Under the pieces are notes generated by a model. That model saw only the letters and a program-made list of their open reading frames with translations, made no database searches and had not been told where the DNA came from. Shown here one piece after another: positions 6,051 to 12,488 of a DNA stretch of 17,143 bases. The first letter of the stretch is position 1. Each line of letters begins with the position of its first letter. The position numbers were made by a program, and so were the translations under genes. The stretch is from positions 1-17,143 of the forward strand of contig JAEEPD010000077.1 of the NCBI GenBank assembly GCA_016284575.1. The letters are read 5' to 3'. This DNA comes from Bacillota bacterium (lineage in GTDB: Bacteria; Bacillota; Clostridia; Peptostreptococcales; Anaerovoracaceae).

Positions 6051-7280
6051 TTAAGCGTCCTTTCTCTTTCTGAAGAAATACTCGTCCAGCTCCTTCTTGA
6101 TCTTTTCGGGGATCTTTCTGGGAACGGGGCATATAGCCGCGTCGGCCAGCTTAAGGGTGAATTCGCTGATGAAGTCAGCATCGATCTGGATCTGCTTTGC
6201 GCTTACGGTGCTGCCGTCGTCATAGCGGCTGTGGATGACAGCCTGATTATGGGGAGCCATCTTGCCGAAGGAGTATGCCGGAACGCCCTTGTCAGCGAAG
6301 GAGGAGGAGTCGGAGGACATTACCCTCTGCATAGCCCTTACGGGGAAGCCCTTCTCCGCGGCGAAGCCGTTCAGATAAGCAACGGCGCTTTCCTCAGCAT
6401 TTACGCAGCACATCACCTTGCCCATGATGCTTCCGATCATGTCCACATTCACGTTCAGAGCGATCTTGTCCAACTCAGCCTCGTGATCCTTCACATAAGC
6501 CTTGGAGCCCAGCAGGCCTCTCTCCTCGCTGCCCACGAATACGCAGCGAAGGCCATAGTGGTGCTTACCGGTTTTTGCAGCCATCTCCAGAGTGTTCAGC
6601 AGGGTGAGGCAGCCGGTCAGATTATCCCACACGCCCTTTGCCAGGGGTCTGGAATCCAGATGGGCGGACATGGTTATCCATTCATCGCACTCGCCGGGGA
6701 TCTCAGCAATGGTATTCCAGGACTTGCCCATGCCCTCGGTCTGGTCGATCTCTATCACCACATCCATAGGCAGATTCTTTACAAGCTTCACAGCCTCCTT
6801 GGCGTTGATATTCACACCCAGTGCCTTGCGGCCCTGAGCCATGTAGCCTCTAAGCTCTCTCAGGTCGATGTCATTGTCTCTCCACTTTACATCGCCGTCA
6901 TAGGTGATGAAGCCCACAGCGCCGGCATCCAGCATGTCGTGATAGGTAAAGGTGCTGGGATAGGAATCTGACAGAACGATCTTTCCCTTGACCTTGGACA
7001 GGGAGATGGGATCGAAATCTGCGATATATACCAGTGGAGCCTCCACCCTGCCGCTGCCGCAGAGCTCGTAGCCCTTGCAGGGGATCTCTCTGCCGCCTGC
7101 GATGAGCTTTGCGCTGTTGATGGTGGTGACAGGCACGTCAAAGGCCTCTACCCGCGCCTTTGCGCCCAGCTTTTCAGCTTCCTTAGCCAGATATTCGGCA
7201 GTCCACTTCTCTTCCTTGGAAGCGCTGATCCTGATGTTGCCGGCTTCCTTGATTATTCTTTGAATTTCTCTTTGAGTCAT
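6051..7280 (-). CDS. M28-family zinc metallopeptidase (cytosolic aminopeptidase-like)
   Basis: This 409-residue protein is an M28-type di-zinc peptidase, likely trimming N-terminal residues from peptides. The two-metal site is visible: H207 in SAHLDS with nearby D209, bridging D219 in GVWDNLTG, E252-E253 in GSEERGLLGS (general base and ligand), D280 in VNVDMIG, and H350 in VIHSRYDD. Residues about 75-165 look like an inserted PA-type domain (GKIVLSD, DAGAVGFITYDG). There is no signal peptide or membrane segment, so it should act in the cytosol, unlike many secreted M28 enzymes. GGAGG lies 5 nt before the ATG. It diverges from the second TetR gene. Substrate preference cannot be read; the brnQ link by shared operator suggests peptide-derived amino acids. 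Confidence 0.9.
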   Translation of the reverse strand: MTQREIQRIIKEAGNIRISASKEEKWTAEYLAKEAEKLGAKARVEAFDVPVTTINSAKLIAGGREIPCKGYELCGSGRVEAPLVYIADFDPISLSKVKGKIVLSDSYPSTFTYHDMLDAGAVGFITYDGDVKWRDNDIDLRELRGYMAQGRKALGVNINAKEAVKLVKNLPMDVVIEIDQTEGMGKSWNTIAEIPGECDEWITMSAHLDSRPLAKGVWDNLTGCLTLLNTLEMAAKTGKHHYGLRCVFVGSEERGLLGSKAYVKDHEAELDKIALNVNVDMIGSIMGKVMCCVNAEESAVAYLNGFAAEKGFPVRAMQRVMSSDSSSFADKGVPAYSFGKMAPHNQAVIHSRYDDGSTVSAKQIQIDADFISEFTLKLADAAICPVPRKIPEKIKKELDEYFFRKRKDA

Positions 7281-7303
7281 ATTGTCCTCCGATGGATCTC
7301 AGC

Positions 7304-7337
7304 TTCTGCAGACGGGCTCAAGGCACCACCCGCAGAA
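7304..7337 (-). other. Hairpin in the leader of the M28 peptidase gene
   Basis: TTCTG/CAGAA and CGGG/CCCG arms form a two-part stem with a 4-nt bulge in the 5' leader, about 12 nt upstream of the ribosome site. It has no T run. It may stabilise the transcript or be incidental. Confidence 0.3.
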
Positions 7338-7358
7338 AGAATTACTTGTTCTAAAGGC

Positions 7359-7387
7359 AAGATAGCACAATTTTTGAATCAAGTCAA
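7359..7387 (-). promoter_or_regulatory. Predicted promoter of the M28 peptidase gene
   Basis: TTGACT (7382-7387), a 17-nt spacer and TATCTT (7359-7364) form a good sigma-A promoter on the minus strand. It overlaps an operator-like sequence shared with brnQ. Confidence 0.7.
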
Positions 7388-7390
7388 TAA
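7370..7390. promoter_or_regulatory. Operator-like site at the M28 promoter, shared with brnQ
   Basis: TTTTTGA-ATCAAG-TCAATAA is an imperfect inverted repeat covering the -35 box and half the spacer. The 21 bases match 9577-9597 downstream of the brnQ promoter at 17 positions. A repressor here would block the promoter. Confidence 0.5.
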
Positions 7391-7406
7391 TTTTTCAGCC
7401 AGATAG

Positions 7407-7434
7407 TGTTTTTATTCTTCCCTTATGGTATACT
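7407..7434 (+). promoter_or_regulatory. Predicted promoter of second TetR-type gene
   Basis: TATACT (7429-7434) is a good -10 box 24 nt before the gene. The -35 match, TGTTTT (7407-7412) at 16 nt, is weak. Confidence 0.5.
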
Positions 7435-7458
7435 ATAGAAGAATCAGGAGTGTTAACT

Positions 7459-8142
7459 ATGGCAAACAAGAAAAAGGGTATGGAGACCCGCAAGCTGATC
7501 GTCCGCACCGCCACAAGACTCTTCTATGAGCGGGGCTTTGCTGATGTCACCGTAAAGGACATCTGCGACGAGGCGGATATCCCCAAGTCTCTGTATTATT
7601 ATTACTATAAAGATAAAATGGAGTTGGCTACGCTTATGTGGAGGGCTTTTCTTGTGGAGGCCTACAAGGCTGCCAGCGACGATGGAAAATACAGCGCCCT
7701 CACAGAGGACGCCAATGCCAGGACCATATTTTACGACGCCACCTACCTGTCCCTCCTGAAGGACAAGCCTCTGCTGAGGATCTTCGCCGAAGCCGTTTAT
7801 GAGATGCCAAAATTCTGGTTCTCCGGCAACGGCATAAGCTTCGGCGCCAGCGGATATCAGGGCAGAAGCCAGAACATGGAGCCGAAGGACTTCGATATGC
7901 TATCCTGCTATCTTGGCGTGTTTCCGCTTATGGTAAAGCGCCTTGTGGACATCGGTGACAGCCAGGTAAGCCCCGAGGAATTCGTCACCTACATGCAGTA
8001 TCTAAGCCACAGCTATTTTGAGACCGATACAGACAGGATACTCAGCACCGTAAAGGAACAGGTCCGCATAGCCTCTGAAAACCTCATAGACCTGTCCGCC
8101 ATCTTCCTGCGCATACCGGAGCTCATGTTCCCAGAGGAATAG
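7459..8142 (+). CDS. TetR/AcrR-family regulator (second)
   Basis: This 227-residue protein has a TetR helix-turn-helix at about 9-57: METRKLIVRTATRLFYERGFADVTV then KDICDEADIPKSLYYYYYKDK, with an unusual run of five Tyr in the recognition segment. The rest is a helical ligand domain of unknown specificity. ATG 7459 is preferred over upstream in-frame GTG 7450, because the GTG overlaps AGGAG (7446-7450), which sits 8 nt before the ATG. It diverges from the M28 gene and converges with brnQ. Both neighbours carry a related operator-like motif at their promoters, making it the natural candidate regulator of the two. That link is inference. Confidence 0.88.
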   Translation: MANKKKGMETRKLIVRTATRLFYERGFADVTVKDICDEADIPKSLYYYYYKDKMELATLMWRAFLVEAYKAASDDGKYSALTEDANARTIFYDATYLSLLKDKPLLRIFAEAVYEMPKFWFSGNGISFGASGYQGRSQNMEPKDFDMLSCYLGVFPLMVKRLVDIGDSQVSPEEFVTYMQYLSHSYFETDTDRILSTVKEQVRIASENLIDLSAIFLRIPELMFPEE

Positions 8143-8170
8143 CTTCGGAAACCCATAAAAATCTAAACAA

Positions 8171-8202
8171 AACCCCCGGCTGCGTTCGCAATGCCGGGGG
8201 TT
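8171..8202. terminator. Bidirectional terminator between second tetR and brnQ
   Basis: AACCCCCGGC pairs with GCCGGGGGTT, and an inner TGCG/CGCA continues the stem. AAAC precedes the stem, giving a GTTTTG tract on the minus strand. It lies 28 nt after the tetR stop and 23 nt after the brnQ stop. Confidence 0.8.
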
Positions 8203-8225
8203 CCGCTATCTATTGGAGGCTGAAA

Positions 8226-9557
8226 CTAGCGCTCTTTTCTGATCATAAAGCCGAGGATGAAGGCCAGGATGGTCCAGGGCACCCAGGCCAGGGAAATGGA
8301 GGCCAGAGGAAGCCTGGTGTAGATATTGCAAAGGCCTTCAAAGGCTCCGAACTTCACGAAATACTTCCAGAGCATGTCCATCATGCCCATGGCAAAGGCC
8401 ACGTACATTGCCCAGCGTGCAGCCCTTATACCGCGCTCGCTGCTGCTGTCCTTTGCAAAGCCGTAGTAGAGCACCAGAACGATCACCGCTGGATATACAC
8501 CATCAAGAATTGGCCCGAGTATGGAGAGGATATTGGTGAGGCCCAGGCTGCCAAAGAAAATGCTCAGAACCACGATGGCCAGTGACACCTGCTTATAGCT
8601 GAATTTCCCCTCGGTCACATCTACGAAGAACTCTGCGCAGCCGGAGGACATGCCGATGGCCGTGGTAAGAGCTGCCATAAACAACGCAATGCAGAACAGC
8701 ATGCCGCCCAGCTTTCCGTACTGAGCCGTGGCCACGGCTGTGTAAAGAGCGGTATAGCTGAGATTCGGGAAGGTGGAGGCAGAGGTCGCGCCTATCACCA
8801 TGTGGCAGAAATGGGTGACTGTAAGCATGGCGACGCCTGCGATGCCGACACGTATCATGTTGGAGGTGATCTTCTCCTCGCTCACGCCCTTGTGCTTAAG
8901 GCTGTTTATTATAACGGCGCCGAAAATAAGGGCGCAGAGTATCTCACCCGTGGCATAACCGCTGGTAAAGCCGTAGGCGAAGGGAGAGCCCTCATACTGC
9001 CTGGGTCCTATCTCTCCAAGTGGATTCAGAAGGCCCTTTCCCACCACTGCGACAACGATTATCAGCAGCACCGGAAAGAGTATGGCAGAGATCCTGTCCA
9101 TGGCCTTTCCGGGACTCACGAGGAAGAAATATGTGATGATATAGAAAACTATAGTAAAGATTATCAGGGGCACCCGGCTCTGCACATTGATCCCGAAGGC
9201 CTGGACCACGGAATCCCATGCCGCAGCGCTCATACGCGGGATAACGTAGAATGGACCATTCATGGCGATGGTGACACAGGCATAGAAAATGCCAAACTTC
9301 TTTCCCGTGATGCGGTTTGTGAGCTGGCTGTAGGTGGCATTGCCCCTGGCCAGAGCTATATAGCCCACGACTACCAGAAAGAGCGAGGTGATGAATGCGC
9401 CAAGGAATGCAGGCAGCAGCGAGCTTCCGCTCTCCTTTCCCCAGTTCATGGGCCAGACCATGCTGGATGCACCAAAATGCATGGAAAACAGCGCTCCGCC
9501 GCTTAGGAAAAGCGCCAGCGGCTTAAGATTGCCCTTCTTGTCCAGATCTCTGTTCAT
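8226..9557 (-). CDS. brnQ: Branched-chain amino acid carrier (BrnQ/LIVCS family)
   Basis: This 443-residue, strongly hydrophobic protein with about 12 membrane segments matches the BrnQ carriers, which take up Leu, Ile and Val with Na+ or H+. Family signs are ALFLSGGALFSMHFGAS near the N-terminus, a YVIPRMSAAAWDSVV segment, and GYATGEILCALIFGAVIINSLKHKGV mid-protein. The usual F-G-A-G-N-L-I-F-P motif reads FGASSMVWP here (about 28-36), so the substrate or ion may differ. The ATG at 9557 is the only plausible start: an in-frame TGA lies 9 nt upstream. Its GGAGG site is 13 nt away, longer than usual. It is a single gene with a strong promoter flanked by two related operator-like sites. Confidence 0.87.
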   Translation of the reverse strand: MNRDLDKKGNLKPLALFLSGGALFSMHFGASSMVWPMNWGKESGSSLLPAFLGAFITSLFLVVVGYIALARGNATYSQLTNRITGKKFGIFYACVTIAMNGPFYVIPRMSAAAWDSVVQAFGINVQSRVPLIIFTIVFYIITYFFLVSPGKAMDRISAILFPVLLIIVVAVVGKGLLNPLGEIGPRQYEGSPFAYGFTSGYATGEILCALIFGAVIINSLKHKGVSEEKITSNMIRVGIAGVAMLTVTHFCHMVIGATSASTFPNLSYTALYTAVATAQYGKLGGMLFCIALFMAALTTAIGMSSGCAEFFVDVTEGKFSYKQVSLAIVVLSIFFGSLGLTNILSILGPILDGVYPAVIVLVLYYGFAKDSSSERGIRAARWAMYVAFAMGMMDMLWKYFVKFGAFEGLCNIYTRLPLASISLAWVPWTILAFILGFMIRKER

Positions 9558-9576
9558 AACAGTTCACGAGCCTCCG

Positions 9577-9597
9577 ATTTTTTAACCGATTCAATAA
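9577..9597. promoter_or_regulatory. Degenerate operator-like site in the brnQ leader
   Basis: This site contains TTTTTTAACCGATTCAATAA. It lies at the predicted start of transcription, just downstream of the -10 box. It matches the perfect palindrome at 9639 in its TTTTTAACC arm and the M28 site at 7370 at 17 of 21 positions. Confidence 0.5.
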
Positions 9598-9606
9598 AAC
9601 AAAGCT

Positions 9607-9635
9607 ATTATGAAACAAAACACCTAAAATTGCAA
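9607..9635 (-). promoter_or_regulatory. Predicted brnQ promoter
   Basis: On the minus strand TTGCAA (9630-9635), 17 nt and CATAAT (9607-9612) form a good sigma-A promoter, giving a leader of about 43 nt. Confidence 0.7.
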
Positions 9636-9638
9636 GTA

Positions 9639-9656
9639 TTTTTAACCAGTTAAAAA
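9639..9656. promoter_or_regulatory. Perfect 18-bp operator-like palindrome upstream of brnQ
   Basis: TTTTTAAC-CA-GTTAAAAA is a perfect 8-2-8 inverted repeat 3 bp upstream of the brnQ -35 box. Its centre is 60 bp from that of the degenerate site at 9577-9597, so the pair brackets the promoter. Confidence 0.6.
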
Positions 9657-9753
9657 AATAACTTTTCAATGAAAAGGCCGATAGCCCCTGGGGATCCTTA
9701 AAAAGAGCCGTCATGCTCCGCGGCAGCGCTGCTTATTTCGAATTTCGCCGCTT

Positions 9754-9780
9754 AATCGCCTATCGCTAATAAACGATAAA
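9754..9780. repeat. 27-bp repeat, copy 2
   Basis: This copy matches 5127-5153 at 23 of 27 positions and keeps the inner TATCGCT-N-ATAAACGATAAA core. Its inverted repeat is shorter (TATCG/CGATA). It overlaps the left end of the reductase-operon terminator by three bases and lies about 120 bp upstream of the brnQ -35 box. Confidence 0.55.
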
Positions 9781-9809
9781 AGCCCGAAGCTTCAGTGCTC
9801 CGGGCTTTT
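9778..9809. terminator. Terminator after the flavodoxin-like reductase gene
   Basis: AAAAGCCCG pairs with CGGGCTTTT, with an inner AGC/GCT pair. It lies 21 nt past the stop of the minus-strand reductase gene and has T runs on both strands. Confidence 0.88.
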
Positions 9810-9830
9810 CGATGCTTTTATGGCTTTGCT

Positions 9831-10463
9831 TCAGAGCTCTCCTGCTCCAACCTTATAGGCCAGCTCCAGATCCTTGGGGAACTGCTCCTCTCTGCTGAGC
9901 TTCTTCTTTTCCTCGCTGAAGCCCTTCATTTCGTACTTGGAATAGTCATTGACCTGCAGGGTGTTGCAGACGGGATAGAGCTTGATCTTTCCGTTGAGCT
10001 TTCCAAAGGAAGCAAAATAGTTTTCCATCTTCGCCTTGTAGCCCTGCTCATAGTACTGCTCAGGGGCATTCATGGTAAGGAACACGGATACGTCCACCTT
10101 GCCCTTGAAGGTGCTGCTGTAGTCATTATAGCTCAGGGCGGGGAATACGATGCGCTCCAGAGCCGCCCTGAGCACTCCTGTGGGGTCTCCGAAGTATATG
10201 GGGGAACCAAGGATAAGATGATCCGCCTTGTAGATCTCCTCCAGCACGGGGCTGAACTCGTCCTTCCAGTAGCACCTGCAGGGCTCCTCTATTCCGGCCC
10301 TCTTGCAGGCCAGGCAGCTTCTGCAGCCGGTGAAGTTAAGATCGTAGAGATCCACATAAAGGACCTCGTCTCCCCTTGCCTCTGCGCCCTTCTGGGCTTC
10401 CTTAAGGATCATTGCTGTGTTCCAGTTCTTTCTGGGACTTCCGTTGAGTATTACTGTCTTCAA
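9831..10463 (-). CDS. Flavodoxin-like NAD(P)H-dependent FMN reductase with Fe-S-type cysteine cluster
   Basis: This 210-residue protein has the flavodoxin-like FMN reductase fold. NGSPRKNWNTA at 7-17 is the FMN phosphate loop, and LILGSPIYFGDPTGVLRAALER the second flavin-binding region. Cysteines C47, C50, C53, C62 and C64 lie between, in FTGCRSCLACKRAGIEEPCRC. This spacing resembles the compact cluster of archaeal iron-sulfur flavoproteins (C-x2-C-x2-C-x4-7-C), with the fourth Cys one residue beyond that range. The protein may carry FMN plus a 4Fe-4S cluster and pass electrons to an unknown acceptor. The start is TTG, with AGGAG about 6 nt upstream; an in-frame TAG 12 nt upstream excludes an earlier one. 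It follows the PNPOx-like gene by 35 nt, likely as one transcript. Confidence 0.85.
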   Translation of the reverse strand: MKTVILNGSPRKNWNTAMILKEAQKGAEARGDEVLYVDLYDLNFTGCRSCLACKRAGIEEPCRCYWKDEFSPVLEEIYKADHLILGSPIYFGDPTGVLRAALERIVFPALSYNDYSSTFKGKVDVSVFLTMNAPEQYYEQGYKAKMENYFASFGKLNGKIKLYPVCNTLQVNDYSKYEMKGFSEEKKKLSREEQFPKDLELAYKVGAGEL

Positions 10464-10498
10464 AACTTTCTCCTATAAATAATTTCAGATGTTGCTAA

Positions 10499-10891
10499 CT
10501 AAAACTTTATCACTTCAGGCTCGCTGCTGAAGGAGCTGAAGGTGGCGGTGGCATCCTTAAAGTAGAACACCTCAGTGTTGCCGTCATCCTCTGAATATCT
10601 GCCTCTGAGGGAAGGATACGCATCCAGCATGGATTTCTTTGCCTCGATCCTCTCATCCTCAATAAGCTCGCCTGCAACCCTCAGCCACTTGCCATCCATA
10701 AAGGCGCAGATCTCCGCCTTGGGATTTGCATGAAGCTGCTTTGAAACCTCCTTCACCTTGCCGGTCTGGATGTAGAGCTTTCCCTCAAACACATGAGCCG
10801 TTCCAAAGGGCCTTACGCGGGGCTGATCGCCCTCAACAGTTGCCAGATAATAAACCTTGGCATCCTTTAAAAACTTAACAACTCGTTCCAT
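10499..10891 (-). CDS. Pyridoxamine 5'-phosphate oxidase-fold (flavin-binding split-barrel) protein
   Basis: This 130-residue protein has the split-barrel fold of PNPOx-like proteins, a group that binds FMN, F420 or heme and includes nitroimidazole reductases. Signs are YYLATVEGDQPRVRPFGTAHVFEGKLYIQTG (14-44), the VSKQLHANPKAEICAFMDGKWLRVAGEL strand pair, and the late DATATFSSFSSEPEVIKF. It is short, typical of the clostridial single-domain members, whose role is mostly unknown. AAGGAGG lies 8 nt before the ATG. It heads a two-gene unit with the flavodoxin-like reductase, suggesting a paired redox function such as detoxification or flavin transfer. True vitamin B6 oxidase activity is unlikely at this length. 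Confidence 0.87.
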   Translation of the reverse strand: MERVVKFLKDAKVYYLATVEGDQPRVRPFGTAHVFEGKLYIQTGKVKEVSKQLHANPKAEICAFMDGKWLRVAGELIEDERIEAKKSMLDAYPSLRGRYSEDDGNTEVFYFKDATATFSSFSSEPEVIKF

Positions 10892-10935
10892 GGTCTCATC
10901 CTCCTTATCATACTGATTTTTATCCTACATGTGTT

Positions 10936-10944
10936 ATTATATCA
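10936..10944 (-). promoter_or_regulatory. Extended -10 promoter of the PNPOx/reductase pair
   Basis: TGA-TATAAT on the minus strand is a perfect -10 box with the extended TGN element. No good -35 box is visible. It lies 45 nt upstream of the gene and just beyond the ribosomal operon terminator. Confidence 0.55.
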
Positions 10945-10948
10945 TAAA

Positions 10949-10982
10949 AGAAAAGACCCCGAAGCCTTTGCTTTGGGGTCTT
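10949..10982 (-). terminator. Terminator of the ribosomal protein/rpoA operon
   Basis: AAGACCCC (10953-10960) pairs with GGGGTCTT (10975-10982), and an inner AAGC/GCTT pair closes a CTTT loop. On the minus strand it is followed by TTTTCTTTT. It lies about 150 nt after the rplQ stop. Confidence 0.88.
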
Positions 10983-10997
10983 AAGCATCTTTTGCAG

Positions 10998-11135
10998 ATA
11001 ATCTCGCAGATTATACCAGCCGTAGATTGCAGCGAATCAAGCTTCGCCTTCGGCTCGCTTTCTTCGGCAATCCTGGCAGATTAAACTCTTGCGGCTCTGT
11101 CTTCGCGCTCAGCGCTCGCCAGTCGCCGAGAGTTT
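10998..11135 (-). other. Structured 3' region downstream of rplQ
   Basis: Three potential hairpins lie between rplQ and its terminator. The first, 11083-11135, has AAACTCT/AGAGTTT and CGGC/GCCG arms and overlaps the rplQ stop codon. The second, 11026-11071, has ATTGC/GCAAT with inner AGCGA/TCGCT. The third, 10998-11014, has ATAATCT-CGC-AGATTAT. TTATACCAGC occurs twice, at 11011-11020 and 11134-11143. An RNA motif called the L17 downstream element is known after rplQ in some bacteria; I cannot test whether this matches it. No coding frame is seen. Confidence 0.5.
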
Positions 11136-11475
11136 ATACCAGCTCAAGGAATACTGCTTCAGCAACGTCTCCCTGACGGGGGCCGAGCTTCAGGATCCTG
11201 GTGTAGCCGCCGTGTCTCTCCTCATACTTGGGAGCGATCTCATCGAACAGCTTCTTAACAACATCCTCATCCTTGATGTATGCCATTGCCTGCCTCTTGG
11301 CGTGCAGGTCGTTTCTCTTTGCGAGAGTGATCAGCTTTTCAGCTTCTCTTCTGGTTTCCTTTGCTCTGCAGTCAGTGGTCTGAATGCGGCCATAGCGGAA
11401 CAGATCTGTAACCAGATTTCTCAGCATGGATTTTCTGTGAGCGGTCTTAACGCCCAGCTTTCTGTATCCTGGCAT
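11134..11475 (-). CDS. rplQ: 50S ribosomal protein L17
   Basis: L17 is a large-subunit protein near the exit tunnel. The 113-residue product is the usual length for Bacillota, with the family start MPGYRKLGVKTAHRKSMLRNLVTDLF, then RIQTTDCRAKETRREAEKLITLAK and the C-terminal GGYTRILKLGPRQGDVAEAVFLELV. AGGAG lies 9 nt before the ATG. It is the last gene of the operon, 17 nt after rpoA. Its stop codon falls within a hairpin arm of the structured 3' region. Confidence 0.98.
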   Translation of the reverse strand: MPGYRKLGVKTAHRKSMLRNLVTDLFRYGRIQTTDCRAKETRREAEKLITLAKRNDLHAKRQAMAYIKDEDVVKKLFDEIAPKYEERHGGYTRILKLGPRQGDVAEAVFLELV

Positions 11476-11492
11476 TGGAACTAACTCCTTTC

Positions 11493-12440
11493 CTATTCGT
11501 CACTGGGCTTTAAGCTCAGTCCTAATTCTTCTAGTTTGTGCTTTACTTCGTCGAGGGACTTCTTACCCAGGTTCCTGACCTTCATCATTTCTTCTTCGGT
11601 CTTCTTGGTAAGCTCCTCAACGGTGTTGATAGAAGCACGCTTGAGGCAGTTGAAAGAACGAACGGAAAGTTCCAGTTCTTCAATGCTCATCTCAAGAGCC
11701 TTGCCCTTCTGATCCTCTTCCTTCTCGATCATGATATCCATTCCGGATGCGGCCTCTGTCAGGTCTACGAAGAGCTGCAGGTGCTCCTGCATGATCTTCG
11801 CGCCGATGGATACGCCTTCATCGGGAGGAATGCTGCCGTCGGTCCATACCTCCAGAACCAGTCTCTCGTAGTCGGTCACCTGACCAACACGGGTGTTCTC
11901 AACGGTGTAATTCACCTTGCGAACCGGTGTATAGATGCTGTCCACGGGAATGACTGCTATAGGGGTATTTTCATCCTTGTTCTGATCCGCGGGAACATAG
12001 CCTCTGCCGGTGGAGATATTGATCTCCATCACGAGGCTGGCGCCTGCTTCAAGGCTGGCAATGTGGAGCTCCGGATTGTGGATCTCCAGACTGCTGTCTG
12101 CAATGATGTCGCCTGCGGTCAGCTCCATGGGACCCTGCGCGTTGATGATGGCGCGCTTCTGGTCCTCTCCCTTAAGGGAGATGGCAAGCTTCTTCAGGTT
12201 AAGGATGATCTCTGTTACATCCTCCTTGACACCGGGGATGGTGGAGAACTCATGGAGCACTCCATCGATCCTCACGGATGTAACTGCGGCTCCGGGAAGG
12301 GAGCTGAGGAGAATTCTTCTGAGGCTGTTGCCCAGGGTGTTTCCATATCCACGCTCGAGAGGTTCAACTATGAATCTTCCGTAGCAGGGATCTTCTTCGG
12401 ATAATTCGCAAACTATGGTCGGCTTTTCAATTTCTATCAC
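11493..12440 (-). CDS. rpoA: RNA polymerase alpha subunit
   Basis: Alpha dimerises to start RNA polymerase assembly and its C-terminal domain contacts promoters and activators. The N-terminal domain is clear: LERGYGNTLGNSLRRILLSSLPGAAVTSVRIDGVLHEFSTIPGVKEDVTEIILNLK. A linker follows at about 230-245, then the alpha-CTD with SVRSFNCLKRASINTVEEL and RNLGKKSLDEVKHKLEELGL. I place the start at GTG 12440, giving MIEIEKPT and 315 residues, the usual length, because GGAGG lies 8 nt before it. A longer frame from TTG 12461 would put that ribosome site inside the gene. It follows rpsD and precedes rplQ, as in other clostridia. Confidence 0.97.
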   Translation of the reverse strand: MIEIEKPTIVCELSEEDPCYGRFIVEPLERGYGNTLGNSLRRILLSSLPGAAVTSVRIDGVLHEFSTIPGVKEDVTEIILNLKKLAISLKGEDQKRAIINAQGPMELTAGDIIADSSLEIHNPELHIASLEAGASLVMEINISTGRGYVPADQNKDENTPIAVIPVDSIYTPVRKVNYTVENTRVGQVTDYERLVLEVWTDGSIPPDEGVSIGAKIMQEHLQLFVDLTEAASGMDIMIEKEEDQKGKALEMSIEELELSVRSFNCLKRASINTVEELTKKTEEEMMKVRNLGKKSLDEVKHKLEELGLSLKPSDE

Positions 12441-12488
12441 TCTGAACTCCTCCTTCTTCAATATACTAAGTTAAACCTAATCTATCGA

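Noticed and set aside
6033..6971. A 312-codon plus-strand frame opposite the M28 peptidase gene, and similar long frames opposite rpoA (11538-12404), the reductase (9795-10478) and feoB (996-1778)
   Set aside because: Each lies wholly or mostly on a well-supported gene, shows low-complexity Leu/His/Gly-rich translations typical of antisense frames, and has no family motif.
9523..9567. A 14-codon GTG-started reading frame overlapping the brnQ start, as a leader peptide
   Set aside because: It has only 3 nt between GGAGG and the GTG, too short for good initiation, and the peptide has no codon run or repeat suggesting attenuation.
9723..9732. The GCAGCGCTGC palindrome upstream of brnQ as an operator
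   Set aside because: A 10-bp GC palindrome without a second copy or a promoter nearby is easily due to chance.
10491..10501. GTTGCTAACTA as a further iron-operator site between the reductase and PNPOx-like genes
   Set aside because: Only one half-site (GCTAAC with T shift) is present, it overlaps the stop codon of the upstream gene, and no promoter is associated.
12441..12461. A TTG start adding seven residues to rpoA
   Set aside because: The extension contains the GGAGG ribosome site itself. GTG 12440 gives the typical MIEIEKP start and 315 residues.
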